Shown piece after piece: positions 7,518 through 15,878 of a stretch of 64,000 nucleotides of DNA; positions within the stretch are counted from its first letter, which is position 1, and the number at the start of each line of letters is the position of its first letter. The translations under genes were made by a program, and so were the position numbers. The DNA is from Streptococcus entericus DSM 14446. Lineage in GTDB: Bacteria > Bacillota > Bacilli > Lactobacillales > Streptococcaceae. Below the pieces are notes generated by a model. That model did not search any database, had not been told where the DNA came from, and worked only from the letters and a program-made list of their open reading frames with translations. The stretch spans positions 81,490 through 145,489 of the forward strand of contig NZ_KB904155.1 of the NCBI RefSeq assembly GCF_000380025.1, written 5' to 3'.

Positions 7518-7788
7518 CCCCGCTTCTATCACAAAGACTGATGTTCAGTCAGCCTCATTCCAGATGAGACACTGACCGACCGACTTAATCAGCTAGTTAT
7601 CATGGTCAGCCTTGCTGTTTTGCTGTAAGACCTGACAACTGCATGTTTAGCTGTCGCCAAAGCCAGGGCAAAGCAGCCATCTTTGCTTGAGCAATGAAAC
7701 CGTCATAAGTCCTAAATGACAATAGCTTTGCCATTTTCATGGAAACCGTCTAGATAGTTCTAGAACTTATCACTTGTTTTTATCTGGC
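7518..7788 (-). other. 270-bp spacer downstream of thyA, with a possible 44-codon frame
   Basis: No terminator precedes 7517, so this stretch is probably the long 3' untranslated part of the thyA transcript. An open frame at 7606-7740 (minus) begins MKMAKLLSFRTYDGF and contains LPWLWRQL, but has no ribosome-binding site. It could be a decayed gene, a leaderless short peptide or chance. Near 7545-7590 there are small self-complementary stretches. Confidence 0.3.
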
Positions 7789-8628
7789 TTAAATCGCTAA
7801 ATCAAATTTTAATTGAGGCAGGGCAGGGTCGTAGTCTACCAATTCAAAGTCTTCTGGCTTGATGGCAAAGAAATCTGTGCCGTCAGGGACATTGAGTACC
7901 AGCCGTGGCTGACAGTCGGTCGGCTCACGGCGGAGCAATTCCTCAGCCTGTTCAAACTGGTTGTCGTAAATGTGGAGATTGTTGATGAAGTAAAAGAATT
8001 TCCCAACCTTCCAGCCAAAATGCTTAGCAATCATCATCTGAAGAGCCACATACTGCATGGCATTGATGTGGTGAGCCACCAGCATATCATTAGAGCGCTG
8101 GGTCAGGGTCGCATCGAGGTAAATATCATCGCCCACCTGACGCACATCAAACATGGTCTGGAAAGCACAGGGCAAGAGCCCCTCGCTGCGCTCGAAGGCC
8201 TCATAATCCCAGAGAGAAATGACATTGCGACGGTTCCAAGGGTTGTCAGCTAACTGCTTGAGCAATTTTCTGATGATGTCATGTTTTTTCACGATAGCCC
8301 CATAGCGCTCGCCGATAGTGCCTGTTTCCCCAATCTCCCAGTCGTTCCAGTAGGTCACTCCGTACTTGTTTCTCAGAACATCGAGGTCGCTGGTCTGGTC
8401 TTGGTAAATCCAGAAAATCTCCTTGATCGCCGACTTAATAGCAATAGGGCGCAGGGTTGTGATGGGAAACTCACCCTTACTCAAATCGTACTCGGCAAAG
8501 GAACCTGTGATGTACTTGGAGTTCGCTGTTGTGCCGTCCTTGTACTTGGGTCTAGCCTGCTGACTAAAGACCCCTTCGTTCATGATTTTATTGATATTGT
8601 CTTTGAAAATGTGGTCTGCTTTGGTCAT
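7789..8628 (-). CDS. thyA: Thymidylate synthase
   Basis: A 279-residue thymidylate synthase converting dUMP to dTMP using methylene-tetrahydrofolate. The catalytic cysteine is C154 in [10 protein letters not shown], the phosphate-binding arginines are in [10 protein letters not shown] (132-141), and [18 protein letters not shown] binds dUMP. The length equals that of other streptococcal enzymes. The ATG lies three bases after the acetyltransferase stop, with only a weak AGAGAT upstream, so translation probably depends on coupling. It is the last gene of an apparent rnc-smc-acetyltransferase-thyA unit. Confidence 0.97.
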   Translation of the reverse strand: MTKADHIFKDNINKIMNEGVFSQQARPKYKDGTTANSKYITGSFAEYDLSKGEFPITTLRPIAIKSAIKEIFWIYQDQTSDLDVLRNKYGVTYWNDWEIGETGTIGERYGAIVKKHDIIRKLLKQLADNPWNRRNVISLWDYEAFERSEGLLPCAFQTMFDVRQVGDDIYLDATLTQRSNDMLVAHHINAMQYVALQMMIAKHFGWKVGKFFYFINNLHIYDNQFEQAEELLRREPTDCQPRLVLNVPDGTDFFAIKPEDFELVDYDPALPQLKFDLAI

Positions 8629-8631
8629 GTG

Positions 8632-9192
8632 TTAGTCTATCTCTTCAATCTCTTTTATCACGCGAGCCGGAACACCTGCAACGATGACATTGTCTGGAAC
8701 GTCTTTGGTCACCACAGCCCCAGCGCTGACAATCGCATTTTTACCAACTGTCACTCCTGGTAAAATGGTTGCCCCTGATCCAATCCAAGCATTTTCCTTG
8801 AGATGAACAGGTTGCAAGATTAGTCCCCGTCTTTCCTTAGGGTTAGTCGGGTGGTTGACAGATAGCAGTTTGGCAAAAGGCGCAATCAGAACATGGTCAT
8901 CAATCTGAATCCCCCCTAAATCGGTCAACATCACGCCAGTATTGATAAAAACAGACTTCCCAAGGCGAATATTGGCGCCGTAATCTGTGTAGAGGGGCAA
9001 ATTGATGCTCACACTCTCGTCTAGTGCTTGTCCTGTCATGGCGGCAAAAGCCTCTTCCACCTCTTGTCTACTACTGCTCGCATCTTGAAAGACAGCAAAG
9101 TAAGGCTGGTTGGCTGCAACGCGGTCATGAATAGCCTTGAAGGCTGGGGCATTAACGCCAATAACTGTTGATGGTTTGATGTCTTCTCCCAT
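8632..9192 (-). CDS. Sugar O-acetyltransferase, left-handed beta-helix (Maa/NodL-like)
   Basis: A 186-residue hexapeptide-repeat acetyltransferase. The C-terminal half shows regular coils (NIRLGKSVFINTGVMLTDLGG, HVLIAPFAKLLSVNHPT, AWIGSGATILPGVTVG) and the family-typical ending VIVAGVPARVIKEI. The active-site histidine is probably in SVNHPTN. Maltose, galactoside and nodulation acetyltransferases share this layout; the acceptor sugar here is unknown. It starts nine bases after smc, with AGGAGAA overlapping the smc stop, and ends three bases before thyA, so it is translationally linked to both although functionally unrelated. Confidence 0.85.
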   Translation of the reverse strand: MGEDIKPSTVIGVNAPAFKAIHDRVAANQPYFAVFQDASSSRQEVEEAFAAMTGQALDESVSINLPLYTDYGANIRLGKSVFINTGVMLTDLGGIQIDDHVLIAPFAKLLSVNHPTNPKERRGLILQPVHLKENAWIGSGATILPGVTVGKNAIVSAGAVVTKDVPDNVIVAGVPARVIKEIEEID

Positions 9193-9201
9193 ATCGTTCT
9201 C

Positions 9202-12200
9202 CTATTTTACCATTTCCTGAGCTTCCTTGAGCTTGACAGACACGATTTTGGACACTCCTGACTCCTGCATGGTCACACCGTAGATGCTGTCCGCCGCTGC
9301 CATAGTCCCCTTGCGGTGGGTGACGACGATAAACTGGCTGGACTTATCAAAGCGGTTGAGGTAGTCGCCAAAGCGCTTGACATTAGCCTCATCAAGCGCC
9401 GCCTCCACCTCGTCCAAGATGACAAAGGGGATGGTTTTGACACGGATGATGGCAAATAGCAGAGCGAGCGCCGAGAGGGCTTTCTCCCCACCTGACATGA
9501 GGTTGAGTGACTGGATTTTCTTACCAGGAGGTTGGACGGAAATCTCCACACCTGCCGTCAAAATATCAGGCTCAGTTAAGATCAAGTCTGCTGAACCGCC
9601 ACCAAACATCTGGGTAAAGGTTGTCTTGAAGCTCTCTCTGATGGCTTCAAAGGTTGTCTTAAAGCGCGCCTTGACCTCACCGTCCATATCATCAATGGTC
9701 GCCTGAAGCATGTTTTTCGCACCTAAGAGGTCATCGCGTTGACCTGATAAGAAAGTCAACCGCTCATTGACCTCGTCAAATTGGGTAATGGCCTCGAGGT
9801 TAATGGGACCTAGGTCTTTAATCTGCTTGTTCAGGTCTTTCAACTGCTTCTTAGACTGTTCCAGCTGCTCTAGAGGTCTAGCTTTTTCAAGCGCCTCCGT
9901 AAAGGACAGACGGTAGTCTTCTGATAAGCGTCTCGCAAAAGACTGCAATCGCTCTTGAACCTGTTCGAACTGAACCTCCAAGGTCGCTTGTTGACGAATC
10001 AAGCCATCGTTTCTCTGACTGACCTTGCCTAGGTGCTCCGCCAAATCCTCCAAACTCGCTTCGCAGTCCTCCAACTCAAAATTCAGGCGAATCAACTTGC
10101 TTTCCTCTTCTTTTTGGCGGTCTTGTACCGCTTGGCTTTGCTGGGTTAAGTGCTCAATCGTCTCAGGAGTCAACTGCAGTTGCTCGCTGTTGAGGAACGT
10201 TTCCAGACGCTCTTGCTCTGCTGTTAATTCAGCTAATTCCTTGGTCAGACGATCTATCGTACTCTCTTCAAATCGGCATTCCGACTGGAGTTCGCGCTGA
10301 CGAATCTGGCTCTGAGCTAATTGGTGACGTTGCTTGTCCAGCTGTTGATTGAGGCTGTCCTTATCTTGCCGCAGTTGCTCAATATCAGCCGTCAAATTGG
10401 CTTTCTTCGTCTGAAGATTAGCCAACTGGTCTTGCAAGTGCTGACGGTTGGTCAACAAGTCAGGATTTAGTTCCCCGCTTGAACGAGCGAGCAAGGTGTC
10501 CTGGATCCTATTGAGGTCAGCTAGGCGCTCAGATAATTGGTCATAGGCCAATCTGTCCCTTTGCTCTGTCAGACGGGCGAGCTCGCCTTCTTCTTTGAGC
10601 AAGCTCTGCTCCTCTTCTAGCTGGTCGATGGTTTGTCGAATGCTGCCGACCAGTTGTTCCTGCTCTAGCATGGCTGTTTTCAGCTCTGCTATTTCACTTA
10701 AGAGCGTATCAAGTTCTGGCTGAATAAAGGTCGTGGACTGCTGGCGATTGGCACCCCCTGAAAAGGAACCACCTGGTCGCAACTCTGTCCCGTCCAAAGT
10801 GACCAAGCGCACCTGATAATGGAGCTGACGAGCTGCCAATGTAGCCTGCTCAGTGGTCTCAAAGATAGCAGTCACCCCCAGCAGGTTGTGAAAGATATGG
10901 CTGTGGGCTGCATCAAAACGCACCAAATCGCTAGCAAGACCTAGATAACCTGAGCTAGCCTCGAGCTTATCCAGTTGGTGTTGAGCAAGCTGGCGAGGTT
11001 TGATGGTGGTTAAGGGCAGAAAGGTTGCCCGACCTTGGCGGTGTTGTTTGAGGTAGGCAATGCCTTGCTTGGCTGCCGCTTCATCGCGAACGATGATGTG
11101 CTGGCTGGCACCTCCCAAAGCAATCTCCATGGCTAACTGGTAACGGCTATCAAAGGTCAAGGACTGACTGACCGCACCGATAATACCATCAAGGCGGTCA
11201 GCTGCTTGCAAGACTGCCCGTACCCCAGCGTAGAAATTGCTATGATTTTTCTGAATAGCTTCTAAACTAGACCTTTTAGCTTCTCTGGTTTTTATGGCAT
11301 CTAGCAGATCAAACAATTTAGTCTGCTCCCTGCTGTAGCGGTCTTGTTGGCTGGTGAGTTGCTCGGTCAGCTCTTGGTAGGCCGTCAGGAGTTCTGCCAC
11401 TTTTTCTTGACTGGCTTGATAGCTAACTAGGGCAGCTTGGGCGCTAGCTTTGACCTCTGCCAAATCCTTGGTCACCTGCTCGTTTTCAGCACGCTGGCTC
11501 TCCAACATCTGGCTCTCTTGCTCCAACTCCGCCTCCAGCAGCGTCAGTTTATTGGACAGGTCAGCTTCTGTTTGCATCAACTGAACATAGTCCTCACGCA
11601 AACTCTCCAGAACCTGATCGGGAGTCTGGGCAAACTTTTCAAGCCCCTGCTCCAAATCCACAAGTTCCTGATTGATTTGTGTTAATTGGTGGGTCAGTTG
11701 CCCAAAGTGCTCCTGACTGGTCAGCAGCTGATGGTCTGTCTCTTGGATTTTCAACTTGAGCTGAACCAGTTGTTGACTGGTTTCTTCTTTTGTTCGATTG
11801 GACTGGTCACGCTCCAGTTGGTGGCGTTCGAGTTGCCCCTTAAGATCAGCAGCTAATCGTGTCAAGTCCAAAATCGTGGCCTGGGTCTCGGACACTTCCT
11901 GAGCCAGAGCTTGCCGTTTGGTTTTTAGGGCTTGGTTATCAATTTCAAACTGTCGGCGTTGCTCATGATAGTCTGCCAAAGCTGATTTGGCTTCTTCGAT
12001 TTGCTGGCTAAGACGGGCTTCCCTATCTTTTTCTAGTCCGATATCAGCCACCAAAATATCCAGTTGCAAGCCAGATCGTTCTTGCTCCAAGCCTTGGAAG
12101 AGCTTAGCTGTCTTGGCTTGCTTTTCCAAGGGCTTTATCTGACTGTTCAGCTCGTAGATGATGTCTTCCAAACGGTCCAAATTGTCCTGAGTTTGATTGA

Positions 12201-12741
12201 GCTTGGTCTGGGTTTCTTTTTTTCTGGTCTTGTACTTGAGGACACCTGCCGCTTCTTCAAAGATGGCGCGGCGCTCCTCTGGTTTGCTGTTGAAAATAGC
12301 CTCAACCCGCCCTTGCGAGATGATGGAAAAGGAATCCCGCCCCAGACCTGTGTCCATAAAGAGGTCATGAATGTCCTTGAGCCGAACCTTTTTCCCATCA
12401 ATCAGGTAATCACTATCGCCGTTACGGTAAATGTGGCGCTCCACCTGAATACTTTTACCCGCTGAGGCGATAAAGCCGTCACTATTATCCAGAGTAACCT
12501 TGACAGCCGCATAATTTTGCGCCTTACGATCCTGCGTCCCTGCAAAGATGACATCCGGCATCTTGCCACCACGTAAGCTCTTGGCAGAGGATTCCCCCAG
12601 TGCCCAGCGCAGGCTCTCTGTGATATTTGATTTTCCAGAGCCATTTGGCCCCACGACCGCTGTAACCCCTTGGTCAAAGGTTACCTTGGTCTTGTCTGCG
12701 AAGGACTTGAAGCCCTGCATTTCTATCTCTTTTAAAAACAT
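9202..12741 (-). CDS. smc: Chromosome segregation protein SMC
   Basis: An 1179-residue SMC condensin subunit that compacts and segregates chromosomes together with ScpA and ScpB. The N-terminal head has VTAVVGPNGSGKSNITES (Walker A). Long coiled coils (about 165-500 and 670-1010) flank a hinge around 510-650, and the C-terminal head has LMSGGEKALSALALLFAI (signature) and PFVILDEVEAALDE (Walker B). The ATG at 12739-12741 was chosen because it follows GAGGTTAGG by one base after the rnc stop and begins with the conserved MFLKEIEMQGFKSFADKT. rnc-smc adjacency is standard in streptococci. Confidence 0.97.
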   Translation of the reverse strand: MFLKEIEMQGFKSFADKTKVTFDQGVTAVVGPNGSGKSNITESLRWALGESSAKSLRGGKMPDVIFAGTQDRKAQNYAAVKVTLDNSDGFIASAGKSIQVERHIYRNGDSDYLIDGKKVRLKDIHDLFMDTGLGRDSFSIISQGRVEAIFNSKPEERRAIFEEAAGVLKYKTRKKETQTKLNQTQDNLDRLEDIIYELNSQIKPLEKQAKTAKLFQGLEQERSGLQLDILVADIGLEKDREARLSQQIEEAKSALADYHEQRRQFEIDNQALKTKRQALAQEVSETQATILDLTRLAADLKGQLERHQLERDQSNRTKEETSQQLVQLKLKIQETDHQLLTSQEHFGQLTHQLTQINQELVDLEQGLEKFAQTPDQVLESLREDYVQLMQTEADLSNKLTLLEAELEQESQMLESQRAENEQVTKDLAEVKASAQAALVSYQASQEKVAELLTAYQELTEQLTSQQDRYSREQTKLFDLLDAIKTREAKRSSLEAIQKNHSNFYAGVRAVLQAADRLDGIIGAVSQSLTFDSRYQLAMEIALGGASQHIIVRDEAAAKQGIAYLKQHRQGRATFLPLTTIKPRQLAQHQLDKLEASSGYLGLASDLVRFDAAHSHIFHNLLGVTAIFETTEQATLAARQLHYQVRLVTLDGTELRPGGSFSGGANRQQSTTFIQPELDTLLSEIAELKTAMLEQEQLVGSIRQTIDQLEEEQSLLKEEGELARLTEQRDRLAYDQLSERLADLNRIQDTLLARSSGELNPDLLTNRQHLQDQLANLQTKKANLTADIEQLRQDKDSLNQQLDKQRHQLAQSQIRQRELQSECRFEESTIDRLTKELAELTAEQERLETFLNSEQLQLTPETIEHLTQQSQAVQDRQKEEESKLIRLNFELEDCEASLEDLAEHLGKVSQRNDGLIRQQATLEVQFEQVQERLQSFARRLSEDYRLSFTEALEKARPLEQLEQSKKQLKDLNKQIKDLGPINLEAITQFDEVNERLTFLSGQRDDLLGAKNMLQATIDDMDGEVKARFKTTFEAIRESFKTTFTQMFGGGSADLILTEPDILTAGVEISVQPPGKKIQSLNLMSGGEKALSALALLFAIIRVKTIPFVILDEVEAALDEANVKRFGDYLNRFDKSSQFIVVTHRKGTMAAADSIYGVTMQESGVSKIVSVKLKEAQEMVK

Positions 12742-12742
12742 C

Positions 12743-13435
12743 CTAACCTCGCTGTAACTGGTCGAGGGCAATCTTGGCAGCTGCCTGCTCTGCTATTTTC
12801 TTAGACTTGCCCTCACCCATGCCGATACAGGTGCCGTCCACAAAAACGGCGACCCCAAAGACCTTAGCGTGAGCAGGTCCTGTCTCATTGACCACCTGAT
12901 AACTGATGGTCACATCGCCATCGCTCTGGAGAAACTCCTGAAGGGCGGTCTTGTAATCTGACACTTGCGCGTAATTCCCCTGCTCCACCTGCGTGATGAC
13001 CACTTCTTGTAAAAAGTCTTCGACACAGTTGATGCCTTTGTCCAATAGCAGAGCGCCCAAAAAAGCTTCAAAAAGGTCGGCTAAAATAGCTGCCCTCTGG
13101 CGACCTCCGGTCTTTTCCTCACCCTTACCCAGCTTGATAAAGCGGTCAAACCCGCAACGTCTAGAAAAATCAGCCAGACTTTCCTCACGGACAATGGCTG
13201 AACGCAACTTAGACAAATCCCCTTCTGGCTTTTTAGGGTATTTCTGATAAAGGTACTGAGAGATGATGAGTTGCAGAACCGCGTCTCCTAAAAATTCCAA
13301 GCGCTCATTGTGTGGAACTTTTAGGAGGCGGTGTTCGTTCGCATAACTCGTATGGGTAAAGGCCGTGTCAAGCAAACTCTGATCGGAAAAGGCAATACCA
13401 AAAACAGCTTGCAAGTGATCAACTAATGTGGTCAT
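12743..13435 (-). CDS. rnc: Ribonuclease III
   Basis: A 230-residue double-strand-specific endoribonuclease involved in rRNA processing and mRNA turnover. The RNase III signature [12 protein letters not shown] is at residues 43-54, with the second acidic cluster in [15 protein letters not shown]-terminal double-stranded RNA-binding domain ends with [18 protein letters not shown]. It is transcribed with smc, whose start lies one base after the rnc stop. In related species rnc directly follows vicX; here about 2.4 kb of accessory DNA lies between them, and rnc has acquired or retained its own extended -10 promoter. Confidence 0.97.
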   Translation of the reverse strand: MTTLVDHLQAVFGIAFSDQSLLDTAFTHTSYANEHRLLKVPHNERLEFLGDAVLQLIISQYLYQKYPKKPEGDLSKLRSAIVREESLADFSRRCGFDRFIKLGKGEEKTGGRQRAAILADLFEAFLGALLLDKGINCVEDFLQEVVITQVEQGNYAQVSDYKTALQEFLQSDGDVTISYQVVNETGPAHAKVFGVAVFVDGTCIGMGEGKSKKIAEQAAAKIALDQLQRG

Positions 13436-13466
13436 AAGATTCCTTTCTCTTCAAACGGTTTCTCTT

Positions 13467-13472
13467 ATTATA
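13467..13472 (-). promoter_or_regulatory. Extended -10 promoter of rnc-smc
   Basis: The minus strand reads TGCTATAAT about 35 bases upstream of the rnc ATG. Its existence fits the separation of rnc from the vicRKX transcript. Confidence 0.65.
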
Positions 13473-13478
13473 GCACAA

Positions 13479-13500
13479 AACTCGCTCAAATGAGCGAGTT
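13479..13500 (-). terminator. Terminator-like hairpin between the DUF6261-like gene and rnc
   Basis: AACTCGCTC/GAGCGAGTT form a 9-bp perfect stem with a four-base loop, followed by TTTTG on the minus strand. It would stop transcription coming from the accessory genes just before the rnc promoter. Confidence 0.7.
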
Positions 13501-13612
13501 AAGCTAATCTGATTAACAGGTTGGACAAGAGCTGGTCAAGACCTGCACCCTAAGCCATGGAACTTGGAACAGAACCTTGTATCTCAACTGTCATCTCATT
13601 GACCAAGACAGG

Positions 13613-14320
13613 TTATCGTCTGGCTAGGAGGTCGGCGTAGTAGGCACGGCTGTTGTTGAGGACAGCCAGCACAGCCAGATAGAACTGGTCTCCCTTGACC
13701 CGTGCTAGGACGGCTGAGTAGTCTGCCAAGTCTTGGTAAGGCGCAAAGGCCCTTTTCCGCAGTTGTTTAACATCGCTGGTGGTCTTGTTCAAACCTTCCT
13801 GAGAACGGGCGGAAAAGACAGCTTCAAAAGCCGTCTGGCTGGCACTCAGCTTGGTCACAAATCGGTCAATGCCAAGGACTGTCAGCTGGTCTTGGTAGGG
13901 CGCGCCAGCCAATTTCGCCAAGAGGGTAGTCAACAGGGCAGTCTGGGCTTCGTAGTTGGTCTTAGCGGTCAGCTTGTACTGGTCAAGCAGTTGTCTGAGG
14001 CTAGTGTAGGCAGCTTTCTCCGCCTCGTCACGACTGTTGCGGTAGGGGCGCAGGCTGTCCTTGAGGGCTTGAAAATCACGGTCACGCTGTTCATCAGCCT
14101 TGGCGATGTCGGCGGACTTACTACTGGATCGCACCTGCTCCAGAGAGCTGGTAAAGGGGCGGAGCTGGATCCGCAGGTCAGCCACCAAGCGAGTGACCAG
14201 CTCATCTGTCGACAGGTCAATGCCTGACTTGTCCAAATCATCGAGAAAACGGGTCAGAAACTGACTGGCTTCGGCATGGCGGAGGTTGGCGTGATTGAGG
14301 GAAACGAGTTTTTTCGTCAT
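13613..14320 (-). CDS. Helical protein resembling DUF6261
   Basis: A 235-residue, almost entirely alpha-helical, charged cytoplasmic protein without signal peptide or membrane segment. The opening VSLNHANLRHAEASQFLTRF, the repeated Y-pattern helices and the ending NNSRAYYADLLARR resemble the DUF6261 family known mainly from Bacteroidota and some streptococci. No catalytic motif is apparent and no function is assigned. It has AAAGGA before its ATG, and its upstream region is made of five palindromes spaced exactly 41 bp apart. Together with the LPXTG gene it interrupts the normally adjacent vicX and rnc, suggesting acquisition. The family assignment is from pattern memory and needs a profile search. 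Confidence 0.55.
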   Translation of the reverse strand: MTKKLVSLNHANLRHAEASQFLTRFLDDLDKSGIDLSTDELVTRLVADLRIQLRPFTSSLEQVRSSSKSADIAKADEQRDRDFQALKDSLRPYRNSRDEAEKAAYTSLRQLLDQYKLTAKTNYEAQTALLTTLLAKLAGAPYQDQLTVLGIDRFVTKLSASQTAFEAVFSARSQEGLNKTTSDVKQLRKRAFAPYQDLADYSAVLARVKGDQFYLAVLAVLNNSRAYYADLLARR

Positions 14321-14339
14321 AACAGTCCTTTCTGTACGG

Positions 14340-14516
14340 TCAGAAGTTCTGACAGGCTCAAGTGCTTGAGCGACCAGCCGTCAGAACTTCTGAGCAGCTG
14401 GCGCCAGAGGGATTTGCCTCGTCAGAACATCTGACGGATTCAATCGTTCGTTATTAGCAATATCAGAATTTCTGATAGAGAGTAGCGTTCGGATTTCTCA
14501 CTTTCAGAGCTTCTGA
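14340..14516. repeat. Five palindromes TCAGAANTTCTGA at exact 41-bp intervals
   Basis: Copies are centred on 14346, 14387, 14428, 14469 and 14510: TCAGAAGTTCTGA, TCAGAACTTCTGA, TCAGAACATCTGA, TCAGAATTTCTGA and TCAGAGCTTCTGA. The four 28-bp intervals are unrelated to one another; the first two hold extra inverted repeats (GCTCAAG/CTTGAGC and CTGGCGCCAG). The array fills the gap between the LPXTG gene terminator and the DUF6261-like gene. A 41-bp step is close to four helical turns, so all sites would face one side of the DNA. Confidence 0.85.
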
Positions 14517-14523
14517 CAGAGGA

Positions 14524-14556
14524 GAAACAAACCCGACAACGGTCGGTCGTCGGGTT
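14524..14556 (-). terminator. Terminator after the LPXTG protein gene
   Basis: AACCCGAC/GTCGGGTT stem followed by TTTGTTT on the minus strand, nine bases past the stop codon. Confidence 0.75.
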
Positions 14557-14564
14557 CAGAGAGC

Positions 14565-15578
14565 TTACTTGGTCTTGCGAGCCTTAGCCAAGCCAAGGCT
14601 AAAGAGCACTAGAGACAGTCCCATAGCGGTCAGGGCTTCTGTAGTCAGCTCACCTGTGGTTGGCAGGGTTTTGGCTGCTGTTGGTGCAGGGTTGTCAGCC
14701 ATAGTTGGTTTATCTGCTGACGCAGGGGCTGATTGATTAGCTGTCAAGCTGGTCAGCTCTGACTTGAGCTTGTCCAGTTCTTCGGCTGTTTCTGCAAAGG
14801 CGATGTTAGCAGCCAACTCACCTTTTTGCTCATCGGTCAGGCGAGACTGGTCCACCTGAGCCAAGAGTTGGTTGCGGGTGGCGGACAGGTCTTCTTTGTC
14901 TGCTTGCGTGGCTGGTGAGGTCACGGAAGTGTTATCCTCATCGTCAGATGGAGGGGTTTGGGATTCTGACCCACTACCTTGGTCGCTATTTTCGGCTGGT
15001 GGGGTCTGGGTATCTGTGCCTGTACCACCAGTACTGCTGTCAGTTGGCGGGGTTGTAGTTTCTGCACCTGTACCGCCACCAGTGTTGTTGTCAGCTGGTG
15101 GGGTCTGGTCTTGAACATCAGCACCACCACTATTATCGGTCGGTGGGGTGGCTGGGGTAGTCGGTTTTGGATCAACCGGAGCTGGGTTTAAAGGCTCTTT
15201 GCTATAAAAAGCAAAAATTCCATGAACACCACCCTCAGGGATAAACTCTGCAAACTGGGTACTTCCTCCACCGTTAGAGGCCGTATCTAGCTCACTTGCT
15301 GGAACCCAACGATCAAAAGTGTAACCCGGAAAGTCAGGAAAATCCACTCGGTATAGTTGCCCATTAGGAACATCAAAATACCTCTCGCGCCCCAACTCTG
15401 CAAAAAAAGTGTAATCCTGTGGATCAAAGCCCGTATAACTTACGGAAATAATACTTGTGTTCGCCTCGTCAGCCTTAACAATAGTTGAGCCAATAAAAGG
15501 CACATCCGTCGCCGTGGCGACCACACCCAGGGTGGCCAGCGACAAGCTCGCAACCCCATATTTGAGAAGTTTTTTCAT
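14565..15578 (-). CDS. LPXTG-anchored surface protein with proline-rich repeats
   Basis: A 337-residue secreted, sortase-anchored protein. Residues 1-36 form a signal peptide ending near IVKADE. A folded part follows (about 40-130: SVSYTGFDPQDYTFFAELG and GYTFDRWVPASE). About 135-215 is a degenerate repeat region of TPP(T/A)DN-type units rich in G, S and T. About 220-275 is a predicted helical bundle (KEDLSATRNQLLAQVDQSRL) similar in style to albumin-binding or FIVAR modules. The end has LPTTGE, a hydrophobic segment and KARKTK. No ligand can be assigned. It lies in the insert between vicX and rnc, and its promoter is covered by a perfect 20-bp palindrome. Confidence 0.85.
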   Translation of the reverse strand: MKKLLKYGVASLSLATLGVVATATDVPFIGSTIVKADEANTSIISVSYTGFDPQDYTFFAELGRERYFDVPNGQLYRVDFPDFPGYTFDRWVPASELDTASNGGGSTQFAEFIPEGGVHGIFAFYSKEPLNPAPVDPKPTTPATPPTDNSGGADVQDQTPPADNNTGGGTGAETTTPPTDSSTGGTGTDTQTPPAENSDQGSGSESQTPPSDDEDNTSVTSPATQADKEDLSATRNQLLAQVDQSRLTDEQKGELAANIAFAETAEELDKLKSELTSLTANQSAPASADKPTMADNPAPTAAKTLPTTGELTTEALTAMGLSLVLFSLGLAKARKTK

Positions 15579-15617
15579 AAACTCCCTCCTTTTCCTTAAA
15601 AAGTATTACTTTTAGAA

Positions 15618-15642
15618 GGGCTTGGCCTGAAAGGTCAAGCCC
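15618..15642 (-). other. Hairpin in the 5' leader of the LPXTG gene
   Basis: GGGCTTG...CAAGCCC arms with an inner CC/GG pair lie just downstream of the predicted -10, so the transcript would begin with this stem. It may stabilise the mRNA or act as an early attenuator. Confidence 0.5.
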
Positions 15643-15660
15643 TATATACTAGTATATAGG
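15641..15660. promoter_or_regulatory. Perfect 20-bp palindrome over the LPXTG gene -10 region
   Basis: CCTATATACTAGTATATAGG is its own reverse complement. It covers the -10 element and most of the spacer, a classical place for a repressor to bind. The regulator is unknown. Confidence 0.6.
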
Positions 15661-15671
15661 CATTTTGTCAA
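15643..15671 (-). promoter_or_regulatory. Promoter of the LPXTG surface protein gene
   Basis: TTGACA (-35, 15666-15671), a 17-bp spacer and TATATA (-10, 15643-15648) on the minus strand. The gene itself is preceded by AAAGGAGGGAG. Confidence 0.75.
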
Positions 15672-15764
15672 GGTTTTTGCTCATTTGTTAAGAAATTGTA
15701 ACATAAAAACCTGCCTTGGTCAGGCTGTTCAGCAGTATGGTCTTTGTCATCAGGCACTGTTTTT

Positions 15765-15789
15765 GATAAAAATAGCCGCCGAAGGTGGC
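15765..15789 (-). terminator. Second hairpin downstream of vicX
   Basis: GCCACC/GGCGGC stem with a TTC loop, followed on the minus strand by TATTTTTATC. It would back up the stronger hairpin immediately after vicX. Confidence 0.5.
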
Positions 15790-15852
15790 GACTAATCTGA
15801 TTGTTGTGAGGTGCTCAGGTGATATTCCTCTCCCTGCTCGGCGATTGCCCTC

Positions 15853-15877
15853 AAAAAACAGCCCGAAGGCTGTTTTG
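15853..15877 (-). terminator. Terminator of the vicRKX operon
   Basis: AAAACAGCC/GGCTGTTTT stem with a TTCG-type loop and a T-run, directly abutting the vicX stop codon. It ends the operon here, whereas in related species transcription can continue into rnc. Confidence 0.85.
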
Positions 15878-15878
15878 A

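Noticed and set aside
14340..14516. Miniature CRISPR array (13-bp repeats, 28-bp intervals)
   Set aside because: Repeats are too short and each differs at the centre, intervals contain their own inverted repeats, and no cas genes are nearby. Operator-like dyads explain the pattern better.
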